A stretch of 64,000 nt of DNA from Shewanella pneumatophori (GTDB lineage Bacteria; Pseudomonadota; Gammaproteobacteria; Enterobacterales; Shewanellaceae), in assembly GCF_023283895.1 (NCBI RefSeq), contig NZ_JAKILB010000007.1:186001-250000 (forward strand), read 5' to 3'. The notes below the pieces were generated by a model. That model made no database searches and was not told the origin of the DNA. It worked only from the letters and a program-made list of their open reading frames with translations. Position numbers and translations under genes: made by a program. Below are positions 8,406 through 19,687 of this stretch, piece after piece (within the stretch, counting starts at the first letter, position 1; every line of letters starts with the position of its first letter).

Positions 8406-9863
8406 TTATAAACTCTTACGTTGGTTTGAGGGAGGGATCAGCATCGCTTCTCGATATTTGGCGATCGTACGTCTAGCAACTTTAATCCCTTGTTCTGCCA
8501 AAAGCTGCGCCATCTTGCTGTCGCTTAATGGTTTCTTTTGGTTTTCAGCAGCAACAAGCTTTTTGATAAAGGCTCTAATTGCAGTTGATGAACACTCTCC
8601 GCCATCGTCGGTACCGACGTGACTAGAGAAGAAGTATTTAAGTTCGAAAATGCCCCTTGGGGTATGCATATACTTTTGCGTGGTAACACGTGAAATGGTT
8701 GACTCATGCATTTCAACCGCTTCTGCAATGTCATTAAGTACCATAGGCTTCATTGCCTCTTCACCGTATTCAAAAAATCCTTGTTGGAATTTAACAATAC
8801 AGTTGGTCACTTTTAATAAGGTGTCATTGCGGCTTTCTAAACTCTTAATAAACCATTTAGCTTCTTGTAAGTGGCCACGAATAAATTGACCATCGGCTTG
8901 GTTTGTTGTGCTGCGAGCCATCGATGCATAATGCTGATTTACATTAATTTTTGGCATGTAATCAGGGTTTAACTCAACTACCCAGCGGCCCTTTTTCTTA
9001 CTAACAGAGACGTCAGGGATCACGTATTCGTCTTTGCTACGAGCAATGGCTAATCCTGGTCTTGGATTAAGGGTTTGAATCAGAGTGATAGCTTCACGAA
9101 GCTCATCTTCTTTGAGCTTCGTTTTACGCATTAATTGCCTAAAATCACGGCCGGCAATTAAATCTAAATAGTCTTTTATTAATAATCGTGCGTTGTCGAT
9201 ATGCGGAGTTTCGGGGGCATATTGTGCTAACTGGATCAGTAGGCATTCGCTTAGATTTCGTGCGGCAACGCCAATTGGATCAAAGTGCTGGATACGTTTT
9301 AGTACAGCTTCAACTTCGTCTAACTCAGTTTCAGGATCGCCCATAGCTTCTAAAATATCGTCGCAGCTTTGGGTCAAATAACCACGCTCATCAATTGCGT
9401 CGATAATCGCTGTCGCAATTGCAAGATCGTTATCTGAAAATGGGGTTAGATTTTTTTGCCACTCAAGATGCTCGTATAAGCCTTCGCTGGTTTCACCTTG
9501 AAAAGGCATATCATCTTCACGGCTAACCCCAGAGCTTGAATTAGAAGAAACGGTGTAAACTTCATCCCAAGTCGTATCCATTGGTAGGTCGTCTGGCATA
9601 GAGTCTTGAGTTAAGGCGTCGGAGGTTTCTACTGTGGCGCTATCTTGATTTTGGTTGACGTCATTTGAGGACGGGTCGTCAGTTTGATCCATATCGCCAT
9701 CTGATTGCTCTTCATCTAGTTCCAGTAATGGATTAGATTCTAATGCTTGTTGGATCTCTTGTTGCAGCTCTAAAGAAGACAATTGTAAAAGGCGGATAGC
9801 CTGTTGCAATTGTGGAGTCATAGTGAGCTGTTGACCCATTTTGAGCTGGAGTGACGCTTTCAT
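8406..9863 (-). CDS. rpoN: RNA polymerase sigma-54 factor RpoN
   Basis: A 485-residue sigma-54. Region I is Gln/Leu-rich ([18 protein letters not shown]), region II is acidic (about 50-110), the core-binding domain covers the middle, and the C-terminus carries the RpoN box ARRTIAKYR (about 463-471) that reads the -24 element. A helix-turn-helix ([14 protein letters not shown]) reads the -12 element. It needs AAA+ activators for open-complex formation. It is followed by hpf, ptsN, rapZ and npr. A sigma-54-like promoter is seen elsewhere in this window, upstream of the small pspC-like operon. Confidence 0.96.
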   Translation of the reverse strand: MKASLQLKMGQQLTMTPQLQQAIRLLQLSSLELQQEIQQALESNPLLELDEEQSDGDMDQTDDPSSNDVNQNQDSATVETSDALTQDSMPDDLPMDTTWDEVYTVSSNSSSGVSREDDMPFQGETSEGLYEHLEWQKNLTPFSDNDLAIATAIIDAIDERGYLTQSCDDILEAMGDPETELDEVEAVLKRIQHFDPIGVAARNLSECLLIQLAQYAPETPHIDNARLLIKDYLDLIAGRDFRQLMRKTKLKEDELREAITLIQTLNPRPGLAIARSKDEYVIPDVSVSKKKGRWVVELNPDYMPKINVNQHYASMARSTTNQADGQFIRGHLQEAKWFIKSLESRNDTLLKVTNCIVKFQQGFFEYGEEAMKPMVLNDIAEAVEMHESTISRVTTQKYMHTPRGIFELKYFFSSHVGTDDGGECSSTAIRAFIKKLVAAENQKKPLSDSKMAQLLAEQGIKVARRTIAKYREAMLIPPSNQRKSL

Positions 9864-9999
9864 CGTACCGCTATTCCCTACACTGTAGTTAAACGTTAAA
9901 GCTGGCTGATCTAGCTAATAAAACTAAAAAACTTAATACTTTGATTTTATTCTAAATAGTAATAGGTATTAAGTTTTAAGGTTTGAAACTGTGAATTAA

Positions 10000-10731
10000 C
10001 TATAGCCTGAATTGTTCACCTAAGTACACTGCTCGAACTTGCTGGTTGTCTAAGATCTCTGCGGGTGTGCCTTCGGCGATGAGATTTCCGTGACTAACGA
10101 TATAAGCATGTTCACATACATCAAGTGTTTCACGTACGTTGTGGTCAGTGATGAGTACGCCTAGACCACGACCTTTTAGCTGCTCAATAATCTTTTTAAT
10201 ATCGATAACTGAGATAGGGTCAACACCGGCAAAGGGTTCATCTAATAGAATGAACTTAGGATTAGCCGCTAATGCTCTTGCGATTTCTACTCGACGGCGT
10301 TCACCACCGGACAGTGCCATACCTTGGCTATCGCGAATGTGGGTGATATGAAACTCTTCTAGCAGATGTTCAAGTTGCTCTTCACGTTGCTCATCATTGA
10401 TATCACTACGAGTTTGCAATACAGCCATAATGTTGTCGCGAACAGATAGCTTTCTGAAGATACTCGCTTCTTGCGGCAGATAGCCGATACCTTTGCGGGC
10501 GCGCAAATGCATTGGATCTAAGGTGAGGTCGTCATTGTCGATAAAGATTTTACCTTTATCACTTTGAACTAGGCCTACTACCATGTAGAAAGTTGTGGTT
10601 TTACCTGCACCATTTGGGCCAAGTAAACCAACGATCTGACCGGTTTTCACGGTTAAGCTAACGTCTTGCACTACTGCACGGTTTTTGTAGCTTTTAGCAA
10701 GGTTGCTCGCTTTTAACGTAATCTGGCTCAT
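10000..10731 (-). CDS. lptB: LPS export ATPase LptB
   Basis: A 243-residue ABC ATPase. Walker A is GPNGAGKT (residues 38-45), the signature is LSGGERRR and Walker B is FILLDEP. The sequence is LptB-type ([24 protein letters not shown]). It powers LptFG extraction of LPS from the inner membrane, with LptC and LptA passing the LPS across the periplasm. Its start overlaps the lptA stop by one base, giving tight coupling. lptFG are not in the window, as expected from their separate locus in relatives. Confidence 0.96.
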   Translation of the reverse strand: MSQITLKASNLAKSYKNRAVVQDVSLTVKTGQIVGLLGPNGAGKTTTFYMVVGLVQSDKGKIFIDNDDLTLDPMHLRARKGIGYLPQEASIFRKLSVRDNIMAVLQTRSDINDEQREEQLEHLLEEFHITHIRDSQGMALSGGERRRVEIARALAANPKFILLDEPFAGVDPISVIDIKKIIEQLKGRGLGVLITDHNVRETLDVCEHAYIVSHGNLIAEGTPAEILDNQQVRAVYLGEQFRL

Positions 10732-11264
10732 TACTGTTCCTGTTTTACTGGCGTTTCAGATTTATCTTCCTGATAGGTCTCAGGTTGAATAATGGTGATA
10801 ACTCTGTCATCGCCTTGGCCGGTACTCTCAGCAATAAGCTGTTGCTTGCTAATGTTGTATTTGATGCGGTTACCGGTAACTTGGCTACCATCTTGCTCAA
10901 GCGTCGCGTCACCCACCAAGGTTAGTGTGCGCGTAGCAAGCTCGTAGCGGATCTCTTTCGCACTTGCGGTTGCAGGACGTCCATCGTCCATTGTTTGGGT
11001 ATATGTTGCTGGCTTGCCCGTTGCTACAAGGGTTTTACCGCTTTTATCTGCTTTAGAAAATACCCGTAACTCGTCAGCATTCATTTTAATTGAACCTTGA
11101 GTCACCTCTACTGGGCCAAAGAAAATTACTTGGTTGTTTTTAATGTCAGCTTCTTGGCTCGCTGCTGCAATTTTTACTTCCTGCTCTAAGTCATCGACTT
11201 TAGCTACGGTGTTAAAACTTAGCAGGCAAAATAGGCCTGCTAAAAGAGTGTGATTGTATTTCAT
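10731..11264 (-). CDS. lptA: LPS transport periplasmic protein LptA
   Basis: A 177-residue periplasmic protein with a signal peptide ([21 protein letters not shown]) followed by the OstA/LptA beta-jellyroll, seen in [24 protein letters not shown] and [17 protein letters not shown]. It forms the bridge that carries LPS from LptC to LptD at the outer membrane. It is encoded between lptC and lptB in the order kdsD-kdsC-lptC-lptA-lptB, the standard operon. Confidence 0.94.
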   Translation of the reverse strand: MKYNHTLLAGLFCLLSFNTVAKVDDLEQEVKIAAASQEADIKNNQVIFFGPVEVTQGSIKMNADELRVFSKADKSGKTLVATGKPATYTQTMDDGRPATASAKEIRYELATRTLTLVGDATLEQDGSQVTGNRIKYNISKQQLIAESTGQGDDRVITIIQPETYQEDKSETPVKQEQ

Positions 11265-11329
11265 AGTGTCCTTCTACTCAGCTAAAACTCGTTGTTAGCT
11301 GTGGTATGTATGTGTGCAATATTAGTGTA

Positions 11330-11887
11330 TTACTTAGCCTCGTATATCCCTTCTACTTGGCTGATTAGTTTTACACTTTGGGCATTCAGGTCGGCATAAA
11401 GCCCCATACCTTGAATGACAAATTCGTTGCCAGTGACGTGGATCATTTCATCAGATGTCATGATCATCGTGTCGAGATCCAACTCGAGATAATTTGTACT
11501 TAATGTTTGGATCGGCTCTTCTGGACTAATTGAATCGATAATAACATCGTTTTCTAAAGTTACCTTACCAGTGATCTTATTATGGCTGCCTTTCGTGCTT
11601 TTTAGCTGCCACTGCGCTTGACCATCATCAGGGTAAATAAGGTAAACAGGATCAGTAAAGTAAGTCATGCTGGCACTGTCAAAGTGTTCCATGTGCTTGG
11701 CGGTTACTTCGCTGTTGATTAAGCCTTGCTCGTTATACTCAATACTACGTAAGTCGTCGATGATATAGTCTGGGCGTTGGCTTACGTCGATATCTAGCGC
11801 TTCTTCGCTCTTTTTCGATTGCACCTGCCAATATAAAAATAGCGCGGTGCCAAAAAATAGGATTATCGCTAGGGTAACGCGGTTCAT
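11330..11887 (-). CDS. lptC: LPS export protein LptC
   Basis: A 185-residue bitopic protein with one N-terminal membrane helix (about 4-22) and a periplasmic LptC beta-jellyroll domain. It accepts LPS from the LptB2FG complex and passes it to LptA. Its start overlaps the end of kdsC by four bases, indicating coupled translation. The gap of 65 bases before lptA fits E. coli spacing variants. Length is close to E. coli LptC (191). Confidence 0.93.
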   Translation of the reverse strand: MNRVTLAIILFFGTALFLYWQVQSKKSEEALDIDVSQRPDYIIDDLRSIEYNEQGLINSEVTAKHMEHFDSASMTYFTDPVYLIYPDDGQAQWQLKSTKGSHNKITGKVTLENDVIIDSISPEEPIQTLSTNYLELDLDTMIMTSDEMIHVTGNEFVIQGMGLYADLNAQSVKLISQVEGIYEAK

Positions 11888-12435
11888 ATACTCATCCCGT
11901 GGGCTGACTCAAATTTATCTTGGCTTAAAAGCAACAAATCAGTTAGCTCGCGCAGTGCACCGTGACCACCTTTAATGTGAGTGGTCATTTTAGCGTGTTG
12001 TTTTACATATGGATGACCGTCGGCGACACATACAGATAAGCCAACCTGCTGCATAACGGGTAAGTCGACCATATCATCACCAATGTAGGCCACTTCTTCT
12101 GGACTCACATTGTAAAGTGATAGCAATTCTTTATAAGGTGCTAGCTTATCATCAACACCTTGATAAATATGAGTCACACCTAATGCGGTAAACCTATCTT
12201 CAACAATTTGCGACTTACGGCCAGTAATAATGGCAACGTGAATATCACTCGATAGTACTGAACGCACGCCGTAGCCGTCACGAGTATGGAAGGTTTTAAG
12301 CTCTTCGCCACTATTGCTCATATAAACAAGGCCGTCGGAGAACACACCATCAACATCACAGATAAGCAGTTTTATCTTGCTTGCTGCTAGCCAAACATCA
12401 TCGCTTATTGGGCCGTAAAATCCTTGGTGAGACAT
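11884..12435 (-). CDS. kdsC: KDO-8-phosphate phosphatase KdsC
   Basis: A 183-residue HAD-type C0 phosphatase. The nucleophile and acid/base are Asp27 and Asp29 in LLICDVDGVFSDG; the later GDDMVDLPVM motif binds Mg2+. It hydrolyses 3-deoxy-D-manno-octulosonate 8-phosphate to Kdo and phosphate, the third step of Kdo synthesis for LPS core. It lies one base after kdsD, the isomerase of the first step, and overlaps lptC. Confidence 0.95.
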   Translation of the reverse strand: MSHQGFYGPISDDVWLAASKIKLLICDVDGVFSDGLVYMSNSGEELKTFHTRDGYGVRSVLSSDIHVAIITGRKSQIVEDRFTALGVTHIYQGVDDKLAPYKELLSLYNVSPEEVAYIGDDMVDLPVMQQVGLSVCVADGHPYVKQHAKMTTHIKGGHGALRELTDLLLLSQDKFESAHGMSI

Positions 12436-12436
12436 A

Positions 12437-13414
12437 TTAAATTACTCCTGCTTTAACCATATCGAGCATATTTAATGCGCCTACAGGCTGTTGTTGTTCA
12501 TTAATCACAATTAAGCCATTAATACTTTTAGTGTCCATGACTTTTAAGGCTTCTGCAGCCAAAATACTGTCTGTAATAGTAACGCAGCCTTTAGTCATCA
12601 CATCAGCGATTGAAGTGGTTCTTAAGTTAACATCGGCATCGATTACGCGGCGTAAATCACCATCAGTAAAAATACCGACTAAGGTATTGTTATCATCAAC
12701 GACAGCAGTCATGCCTAAGCCTTTTTTAGAGATTTCATATAGTGCATCGGTAATGCAGATATTGTCTCTAACACTAGGTAGGCCATCACCTTTATGCATC
12801 ACATCACTGACTTTTAATAATAGCTTTCGACCTAAGCTGCCACCAGGGTGAGACAGGGCAAAGTCATCTTGAGTAAAGCCGCGAGCTTGCAGTAGTGCCA
12901 CGGCGAGGGCATCACCCATCACCAGTGTTGCAGTGGTGCTTGATGTTGGCGCTAGTCCAAGCGGGCAAGCCTCTTCAGGCACTTCAATGCATAAATGTAA
13001 CTGTGCAAGTTTTGCCATGCTTGACTCTGGCTTACCTGTCACTGAAATCAGCGGCAAGCCCAAGCGTTTTATCACTGGTAATAAGGTTAAAATCTCGCTG
13101 GCTTCGCCGGAGTTTGAAATTGCCAGTACAATATCGTTTTCACTAAGGACACCTAAATCACCATGGCTGGCTTCACCTGGATGAACAAAAAAAGCCGGTG
13201 TGCCGGTACTCGCTAAAGTAGCTGAAATTTTGTTGCCTATATGGCCGGATTTACCCATGCCCATCACAATCACTTTACCCGTGCATTGCAAGATTAGTTG
13301 GCATGCTTGAGCAAATGCTGAAGAGTCGACGTACTGGTACAAGTTATCGAGTGCTCGTTTCTCGATATCGATAACTTTAGTGCCCCATTGGCGTAGTTGA
13401 TTTTCATCTACCAT
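12437..13414 (-). CDS. kdsD: D-arabinose-5-phosphate isomerase KdsD
   Basis: A 325-residue enzyme with an N-terminal SIS sugar-isomerase domain (about 30-180, with GMGKSGHIGNKISATLASTG and AISNSGEASEIL) and two C-terminal CBS domains (about 205-325). It interconverts D-ribulose 5-phosphate and D-arabinose 5-phosphate, feeding Kdo synthesis. Length matches E. coli KdsD (328). It heads the kdsD-kdsC-lptCAB set after the antiporter gene yrbG. Confidence 0.95.
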   Translation of the reverse strand: MVDENQLRQWGTKVIDIEKRALDNLYQYVDSSAFAQACQLILQCTGKVIVMGMGKSGHIGNKISATLASTGTPAFFVHPGEASHGDLGVLSENDIVLAISNSGEASEILTLLPVIKRLGLPLISVTGKPESSMAKLAQLHLCIEVPEEACPLGLAPTSSTTATLVMGDALAVALLQARGFTQDDFALSHPGGSLGRKLLLKVSDVMHKGDGLPSVRDNICITDALYEISKKGLGMTAVVDDNNTLVGIFTDGDLRRVIDADVNLRTTSIADVMTKGCVTITDSILAAEALKVMDTKSINGLIVINEQQQPVGALNMLDMVKAGVI

Positions 13415-13456
13415 TTCTTGGTCTCTCTTTAAACTGCTTGGCCTCTTGTCCTGAGA

Positions 13457-14416
13457 TTAAGATAGGAACAGGAGTGCTTGATATGCAATAAATGTAATAA
13501 GTAATACTACGCCATGCCAAGGCTTTAGCTGCTTAGCGCGTCCAGATAGCAAGATCAGAACCGCTAATGCGCTGCTCGTGGCAAGCACCATATAAAAATC
13601 ACGTGTACTCGCCGCAGCATCAACTGCGCCAGGCGCGATGATACCAGGTATAGCAAGTACCGCTAAAATATTGAATAAGTTTGAACCAACAATGTTACCG
13701 ATAGCAAGGTCATCTTCCTTTTTTAAGACTCCTGCCACACAGGCCGCAAGTTCAGGCAAACTAGTGCCCACCGCAATAATGGTTAGCCCAATCACTAAAT
13801 CGGACAAATGGTAAGCTTTAGCGATCCCAACAGCGCCTTGTACCATCCAGTCTGCAGATAGTGGCAATAATACCATGCCCACAACCAGCCAAAAAATTGC
13901 TTTAGCAGTTGGTACGTCTGCCGGGATCTCTTCTGCTGCCTCTTCGGCTAATGCATCACGGTTTTTACTATGGAGGCCGTGCCAAATGAGGTAGCCCATC
14001 AGGCCAATAAACAGTACCAGTAAGCTAATACCTTCAACTCGAGTTAAAAAGCCATCGTAAAGAAAATAGCCGACAATTAGTGTTGCCACTAACATCATTG
14101 GAATTTCACGTTTGAGCGTTTGTGAACTTACCGAGATTGCACCAAGTAGTGCAGTAATACCAAGAATTAGGGTGATATTTGCGATATTAGAACCGAGAAC
14201 GTTACCAATTGCTGTGTCAGTCATGCCCTCTAGCGAAGCTGTTGCCGCAACAAACATTTCTGGTGCTGAACTACCCATGGCAACAATCGTTAGTCCGATT
14301 AACATTGGCGGTAAACCAAGGTTGCGAGCAAAAGCGGCTGCGCCGTAAACAAACTTATCGGCACTCCAAACTAGGGCACCTAAACCGGCGACTAACAAAA
14401 AAATATTAAATAACAT
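13457..14416 (-). CDS. yrbG: Calcium/sodium antiporter (YrbG family)
   Basis: A 319-residue cation/Ca2+ exchanger-family protein with about ten membrane helices in two inverted repeats. The alpha-repeat motifs are visible twice: GSSAPEMFVAATAS with GNVLGSNIANI near residues 49-85, and GTSLPELAACVAG with GNIVGSNLFNI in the second half. It probably exchanges Ca2+ for Na+ or H+ at the inner membrane. Its place between kdsD and the divergent mla operon is the same as in E. coli. Confidence 0.92.
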   Translation of the reverse strand: MLFNIFLLVAGLGALVWSADKFVYGAAAFARNLGLPPMLIGLTIVAMGSSAPEMFVAATASLEGMTDTAIGNVLGSNIANITLILGITALLGAISVSSQTLKREIPMMLVATLIVGYFLYDGFLTRVEGISLLVLFIGLMGYLIWHGLHSKNRDALAEEAAEEIPADVPTAKAIFWLVVGMVLLPLSADWMVQGAVGIAKAYHLSDLVIGLTIIAVGTSLPELAACVAGVLKKEDDLAIGNIVGSNLFNILAVLAIPGIIAPGAVDAAASTRDFYMVLATSSALAVLILLSGRAKQLKPWHGVVLLITFIAYQALLFLS

Positions 14417-14592
14417 CGATTCTTAGTATTTGTGGGTATAACGGCGTATTTTCGCTGTAATTGAAGAAAAATGAAAGTATTGCCGTGAGATAGTCTTGAT
14501 TTGGTTGTACCTATAAGGTCAATTACGTACAATTTCTCCCTTTCCGGTACGGAAAATGGATGTTTCCACAATATAAAATGCAGGGCACTTGC

Positions 14593-15405
14593 ATGACACA
14601 TACCTCGAAAACATTGGTTGAAATCCAAAATATGGCCTTTAGCCGCGGTGAGCATGTCATTTATGAAGACGTTAGCCTGTCGATCCCTCAAGGAAAGGTG
14701 ACCGCAATCATGGGGCCTAGCGGGATAGGCAAAACTACGCTGTTAAAATTGATTGGTGGTCAGCTAACACCAGATAGTGGCGTGGTGTTATTCGACGGTA
14801 TTGATGTTCACAAATGCAATCGTAATGAGCTTTTTGCACTACGAAAGCGTATGAGTATGCTGTTTCAAAGTGGCGCACTTTTTACCGATATGAATGTATT
14901 TGATAATGTCGCGTTTGCTTTAAGGGAACACTCAGGCCTGCCTGAAGCGATAATTCGCAAAATCGTATTAATGAAGCTCGAAGCTGTGGGGTTGAGAGGT
15001 GCTGCTCAGTTAATGCCGACGGAGCTTTCTGGCGGTATGCAGCGCCGAGCGGCACTGGCGAGAGCAATTGCATTAGAGCCGGAAATGATCCTTTATGATG
15101 AGCCGTTTACTGGGCAGGATCCTATTTCTATGGGCGTGCTCGTTAAGCTTATTCGTGAGCTTTCTGATGCATTAAACCTCACATCAGTTGTAGTGTCCCA
15201 TGATGTAACAGAGGTGCTTGGAATTGCGGACTATGTTTATGTGTTAGCAGATAAACGTATTATTGCTCATGGTACCCCTGAAGAGCTGCGATTAGCGGAT
15301 AATCCGCAGCTAAAACAGTTTATTGGTGGTGAGCCAGATGGCCCAGTGCCTTTCCATTATCCAGCTGCAGATTATAAGAAGGAACTTCTCAGTGAGCTTG
15401 ATTGA
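14593..15405 (+). CDS. mlaF: Mla phospholipid transport ATPase MlaF
   Basis: A 270-residue ABC ATPase. Walker A is GPSGIGKT, the signature is LSGGMQRR and Walker B is [13 protein letters not shown]. It drives the MlaFEDB complex that moves phospholipids between the inner membrane and MlaC to keep outer-membrane lipid asymmetry. The start at [13 protein letters not shown] is chosen by analogy; ATGs 5 and 11 codons upstream (14578 and 14560) are alternatives. It overlaps mlaE by 14 bases. It is transcribed divergently from yrbG. Confidence 0.93.
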   Translation: MTHTSKTLVEIQNMAFSRGEHVIYEDVSLSIPQGKVTAIMGPSGIGKTTLLKLIGGQLTPDSGVVLFDGIDVHKCNRNELFALRKRMSMLFQSGALFTDMNVFDNVAFALREHSGLPEAIIRKIVLMKLEAVGLRGAAQLMPTELSGGMQRRAALARAIALEPEMILYDEPFTGQDPISMGVLVKLIRELSDALNLTSVVVSHDVTEVLGIADYVYVLADKRIIAHGTPEELRLADNPQLKQFIGGEPDGPVPFHYPAADYKKELLSELD

Positions 15406-16177
15406 TCAGGTTGCTCGTCTTGGGCGCAGCGCTATTGATTTAGTAATTGGCTTAGGCAAAGCCGGCCTAATGTTGTGGGGAGCGATAGCGCATCGACCTC
15501 GTTTTCGTAAAGGCATGCCGTTACTGATAAAACAGTTGTATGTTATTGGCGTGCAGTCGATGGTGATTATCATCGTCTCGGGCTTGTTTATTGGTATGGT
15601 ATTGGCATTGCAGGGCTATAATATTCTTGTTGGCTTTGGTACCGAAGAAAGCCTAGGCCCGATGGTGGCATTGAGTTTATTACGTGAATTAGGCCCAGTG
15701 GTGACTGCGCTACTCTTTGCTGGACGGGCAGGTTCTGCACTGACAGCAGAGCTAGGATTGATGAAAAGTACCGAGCAGTTGTCTAGCCTTGAGATGATGG
15801 CCGTTGATCCACTTAGGCAGATTATTGCCCCAAGGTTTTGGGCTGGAGTGATTAGCTTACCGTTGCTGGCACTGATGTTTACCGCTGTAGGGATCTATGG
15901 TGGCCACCTTGTGGGTGTTGAGTGGAAAGGAATTGATAGCGGTAGTTTTTGGTCGATTTTACAAGCCTCTGTTGAATGGCGCCAAGATATTGTTAACTGC
16001 ATGATTAAAAGCCTTTTGTTTGCAATCGTTGTGACTTGGATTGCGCTATACCGTGGTTATCATGTGACGCCAAACCCAGAAGGGATCAGTCGAGCGACAA
16101 CACAAACCGTTGTGCAATCTAGCCTAGCCGTGTTGGCGTTGGACTTCTTACTGACGGCGATGATGTTTGGCCAGTAA
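15392..16177 (+). CDS. mlaE: Mla permease MlaE
   Basis: A 261-residue inner-membrane permease of the MlaE family, starting at a GTG inside the end of mlaF with AAGGAA upstream. The conserved segments [35 protein letters not shown] (read in two parts) and [13 protein letters not shown] are present, with five to six membrane helices. It forms the transmembrane core of the MlaFEDB lipid transporter. The overlap with mlaF suggests translational coupling. Confidence 0.94.
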   Translation: MSLIDQVARLGRSAIDLVIGLGKAGLMLWGAIAHRPRFRKGMPLLIKQLYVIGVQSMVIIIVSGLFIGMVLALQGYNILVGFGTEESLGPMVALSLLRELGPVVTALLFAGRAGSALTAELGLMKSTEQLSSLEMMAVDPLRQIIAPRFWAGVISLPLLALMFTAVGIYGGHLVGVEWKGIDSGSFWSILQASVEWRQDIVNCMIKSLLFAIVVTWIALYRGYHVTPNPEGISRATTQTVVQSSLAVLALDFLLTAMMFGQ

Positions 16178-16250
16178 TTTATGGGGATGCAGGGAAAGAC
16201 CTCGTCGTTAATTATTGTTTAGAGTTATTGAATAGAGTGGTAAATGAGTT

Positions 16251-16721
16251 ATGTTGACAAGGAAGATTGAGATTTTAGTTGGTCTATTTTTATTGTCTGG
16301 ACTAGCAGCGTTTTTAGTTTTGGTGTTTAACGTTGCCAATGTTGAAGTAAAAACAGGCGATAGCAGTTACACGTTACACGCTAAATTTAGTAATATTGGC
16401 GGCTTAAAAGTGCGCTCGCCAGTTAAAGTGGGTGGCGTGGTTGTTGGGCGTGTTAGTGCAATCAACCTTGATCCTGAAAAGCTTGTGCCAGTTGTTAGTA
16501 TTGCTATGGATAACCGTTACCACTATTTTCCAGAAACAAGCACGCTATCGATCCTTACATCAGGTTTACTTGGTGAACAATTTTTAGGGTTAACTCCAGG
16601 GTTTATGGACGACGACATCGAGTTGTTAGTTGATGGGGATAGTATTGAAGACACTCATTCAGCATTAGTTTTAGAGGAACTTATCGGGCAGTTCTTATAT
16701 AGCATGGGTTCAAAGGATTAA
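16251..16721 (+). CDS. mlaD: Mla MCE-domain protein MlaD
   Basis: A 156-residue protein with one N-terminal membrane helix (about 7-29) and a single MCE domain (about 38-118, including FSNIGGLKVRSPVKVGGVVVGRV and SGLLGEQFLGL). It forms the hexameric ring over MlaE through which lipid passes. It follows mlaE by 73 bases in the mlaFEDCB order. Confidence 0.94.
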   Translation: MLTRKIEILVGLFLLSGLAAFLVLVFNVANVEVKTGDSSYTLHAKFSNIGGLKVRSPVKVGGVVVGRVSAINLDPEKLVPVVSIAMDNRYHYFPETSTLSILTSGLLGEQFLGLTPGFMDDDIELLVDGDSIEDTHSALVLEELIGQFLYSMGSKD

Positions 16722-16753
16722 CCTTTTCAGGATGAGCAGTAGGGGATTTAGGT

Positions 16754-17404
16754 ATGTTTAAAGGTTTATATCGTCACGTTGTATTAGCTGTTATAGCGCT
16801 GTTTAGTATTGGCGCTCAGGCTGCAGAAGCTGAAATCGATCAAAGCAACCCGTATACTCTGGTTGAGCAAGTTGCGAATAAGACTTTTGCGCGCTTTCAT
16901 CAAGATGAAAAGCTGATTGCTGAAAATCCGGATCATTTGAAAGTGATTGTGACTGAAGAGTTGATGCCGTATATCGATTACAAATACGCATCGTACAAGG
17001 TATTAGGGCAATATTTGCGTGATACCAGCAAAGATCAGCGTGGACGTTTTGTTGAAGCCTTTAGAGGCTATTTAATTTCCACTTATGCACAAGCATTTAC
17101 TGAATATACAGATCAAACTGTTGAATATGGTAAGGCGCAGGACTTTTCAGGTGAAAAGTTTGCTAACGTGTACGTACAAGTTGTCGAGCAAGGTAGACCT
17201 GCGATTAAATTGCAATTTAAAGCGCGCCGCTTGAAAGATGGTAACTGGAAGGCATTTGACCTAGTTGCTGAAGGTGTAAGCTTATTGTCTTCAAAGCAAT
17301 CTGAAATTACTAACCTTGTACGTCAACAAGGGATTGAATCTGTAATTGATATGCTTAATGAACGTACCGCAAAACATATCGATTTGTCGTCGGCTGAGAA
17401 GTAA
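16754..17404 (+). CDS. mlaC: Mla periplasmic lipid shuttle MlaC
   Basis: A 216-residue exported protein with a signal peptide ending in GAQA and the MlaC/Ttg2D fold (VIVTEELMPYIDYKYASYKVLG and LKDGNWKAFDLVAEGVSLL). It carries a phospholipid between the MlaA outer-membrane complex and MlaD. mlaA is not in the window, which is usual. Length matches E. coli MlaC (211). Confidence 0.94.
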   Translation: MFKGLYRHVVLAVIALFSIGAQAAEAEIDQSNPYTLVEQVANKTFARFHQDEKLIAENPDHLKVIVTEELMPYIDYKYASYKVLGQYLRDTSKDQRGRFVEAFRGYLISTYAQAFTEYTDQTVEYGKAQDFSGEKFANVYVQVVEQGRPAIKLQFKARRLKDGNWKAFDLVAEGVSLLSSKQSEITNLVRQQGIESVIDMLNERTAKHIDLSSAEK

Positions 17405-17409
17405 AGCTC

Positions 17410-17703
17410 GTGGCCGAATTTAAACAACAAGGGAATACTTGTATTGTTTCTGGTCAATTAGATCAACAAGCGGTACGCAGTCTATGGAATGGGCGCGACA
17501 GTATTTTAGCGACAGAAACCTCTGCTTTGCAGCTTTCTAAGATTGAATACTGTGACAGTGCTGGCGTGGCATTTTTACTCGAGTTAGTCGGTATACATGC
17601 CGCCAAGGGCGTGAGCCTTAAGTTAGTCTCACCTTCAGAGCAGCTTAAGAAATTTATAATATTGTATGATTTAAACGACTTCTTTATTGAAGAAGCTAAG
17701 TAA
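17410..17703 (+). CDS. mlaB: Mla STAS-domain protein MlaB
   Basis: A 97-residue STAS-domain protein starting at GTG five bases after the mlaC stop. The conserved patch KIEYCDSAGVAFLLELVG corresponds to the STAS phosphorylation loop. MlaB binds MlaF in the cytoplasm and stabilises the transporter. It completes the mlaFEDCB operon; ibaG follows directly. Confidence 0.9.
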   Translation: MAEFKQQGNTCIVSGQLDQQAVRSLWNGRDSILATETSALQLSKIEYCDSAGVAFLLELVGIHAAKGVSLKLVSPSEQLKKFIILYDLNDFFIEEAK

Positions 17704-17716
17704 GGTGAATAGTTCC

Positions 17717-17968
17717 ATGGAATGCAAAGAAATTGAAACCATCCTTTTAGAATCGCTTTCTTTAGAGGAAGTTAAAGTGACCCAAGAAGGGACACATTAC
17801 AAAATTATTGCAGTAGGTGAGTGCTTTGACGGTATGGGACGAGTCAAGCAGCAACAGACTATTTACGGCCCATTAATGGCTCACATTACCAGTGGTGAGC
17901 TACACGCAATTACGATTAATGCATTCACGCCAACACAATGGAAGCGTGAAAAAGTCTTTAATATGTAA
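17717..17968 (+). CDS. ibaG: BolA-family protein IbaG
   Basis: An 83-residue BolA-like protein (VKVTQEGTHYKIIAVGECFDGMGRVKQQQTIYGPLM). The start ATGGAATGC is chosen because E. coli IbaG begins with MEN at the equivalent place and AAGGTG lies upstream. Family members bind monothiol glutaredoxins and [2Fe-2S] clusters, and IbaG is linked to acid stress and envelope precursor flux. It sits between mlaB and murA, as in E. coli. Confidence 0.92.
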   Translation: MECKEIETILLESLSLEEVKVTQEGTHYKIIAVGECFDGMGRVKQQQTIYGPLMAHITSGELHAITINAFTPTQWKREKVFNM

Positions 17969-17980
17969 GTGCGGATTTAG

Positions 17981-19252
<1,272 letters not shown>

Positions 19253-19274
19253 TTAACAGCTTCAGCTAAAAATT

Positions 19275-19311
19275 AAAAGCCACTTAAGTGAAAACTTAAG
19301 TGGCTTTTTTG
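19275..19311 (+). terminator. Rho-independent terminator after murA
   Basis: A 12-bp stem AGCCACTTAAGT/ACTTAAGTGGCT with a short A-rich loop is followed by six T. Confidence 0.9.
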
Positions 19312-19434
19312 TTGATTTCAAAAGCTGATTAGGAAATCAGTCTACTACTAAGTTATTAATTAAGTTTAATAATCATGCAATATGCTCTTTGGTAATATTA
19401 ATGAAAAATGAGCTAAGGAGAGTTGTATGACTTT

Positions 19435-19581
19435 ATGGATGAGGGGCGTTTTTTAGCTGGATTACTCGGTGCTGCGATTGGCTGTTACTCAGCAGGAATG
19501 GCAAATGGTGCGGCTGGGTTGATATTTGCCGGGGTCATACTTGAGTTGGCATTTTGGTTTGGCCTAATCAAGCGTCGGTAA
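19435..19581 (+). CDS. Small hydrophobic membrane protein, possibly frameshifted
   Basis: A 48-codon ORF predicting a glycine/alanine-rich two-helix membrane peptide (FLAGLLGAAIGCYSAG, then a second helix ending in LIKRR). The good ribosome binding site AAGGAG sits six bases before a different ATG at 19427, which reads only nine codons (MTLWMRGVF) to a TAG within and after a run of six T. One extra T in that run would join the well-placed start to the hydrophobic frame as a 51-residue protein. So this is either a real gene with a frameshift or sequencing error in the T run, or a short upstream ORF followed by a weaker start. I do not recognise the protein family. Confidence 0.45.
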   Translation: MDEGRFLAGLLGAAIGCYSAGMANGAAGLIFAGVILELAFWFGLIKRR

Positions 19582-19633
19582 TCTTATTAATACATCAATT
19601 AAATTAACACTTAGCTTTATGGGTTTAGTGATC

Positions 19634-19663
19634 AAAAAAGCCTGCAATTTAGCAGGCTTTTGA
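19634..19663. terminator. Bidirectional terminator between small ORF and degS
   Basis: Stem AGCCTGC/GCAGGCT with loop AATTTA, with six A before and four T after. It can serve both convergent transcripts. Confidence 0.8.
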
Positions 19664-19687
19664 TTAATTAAATTGTGGGACACCAAG

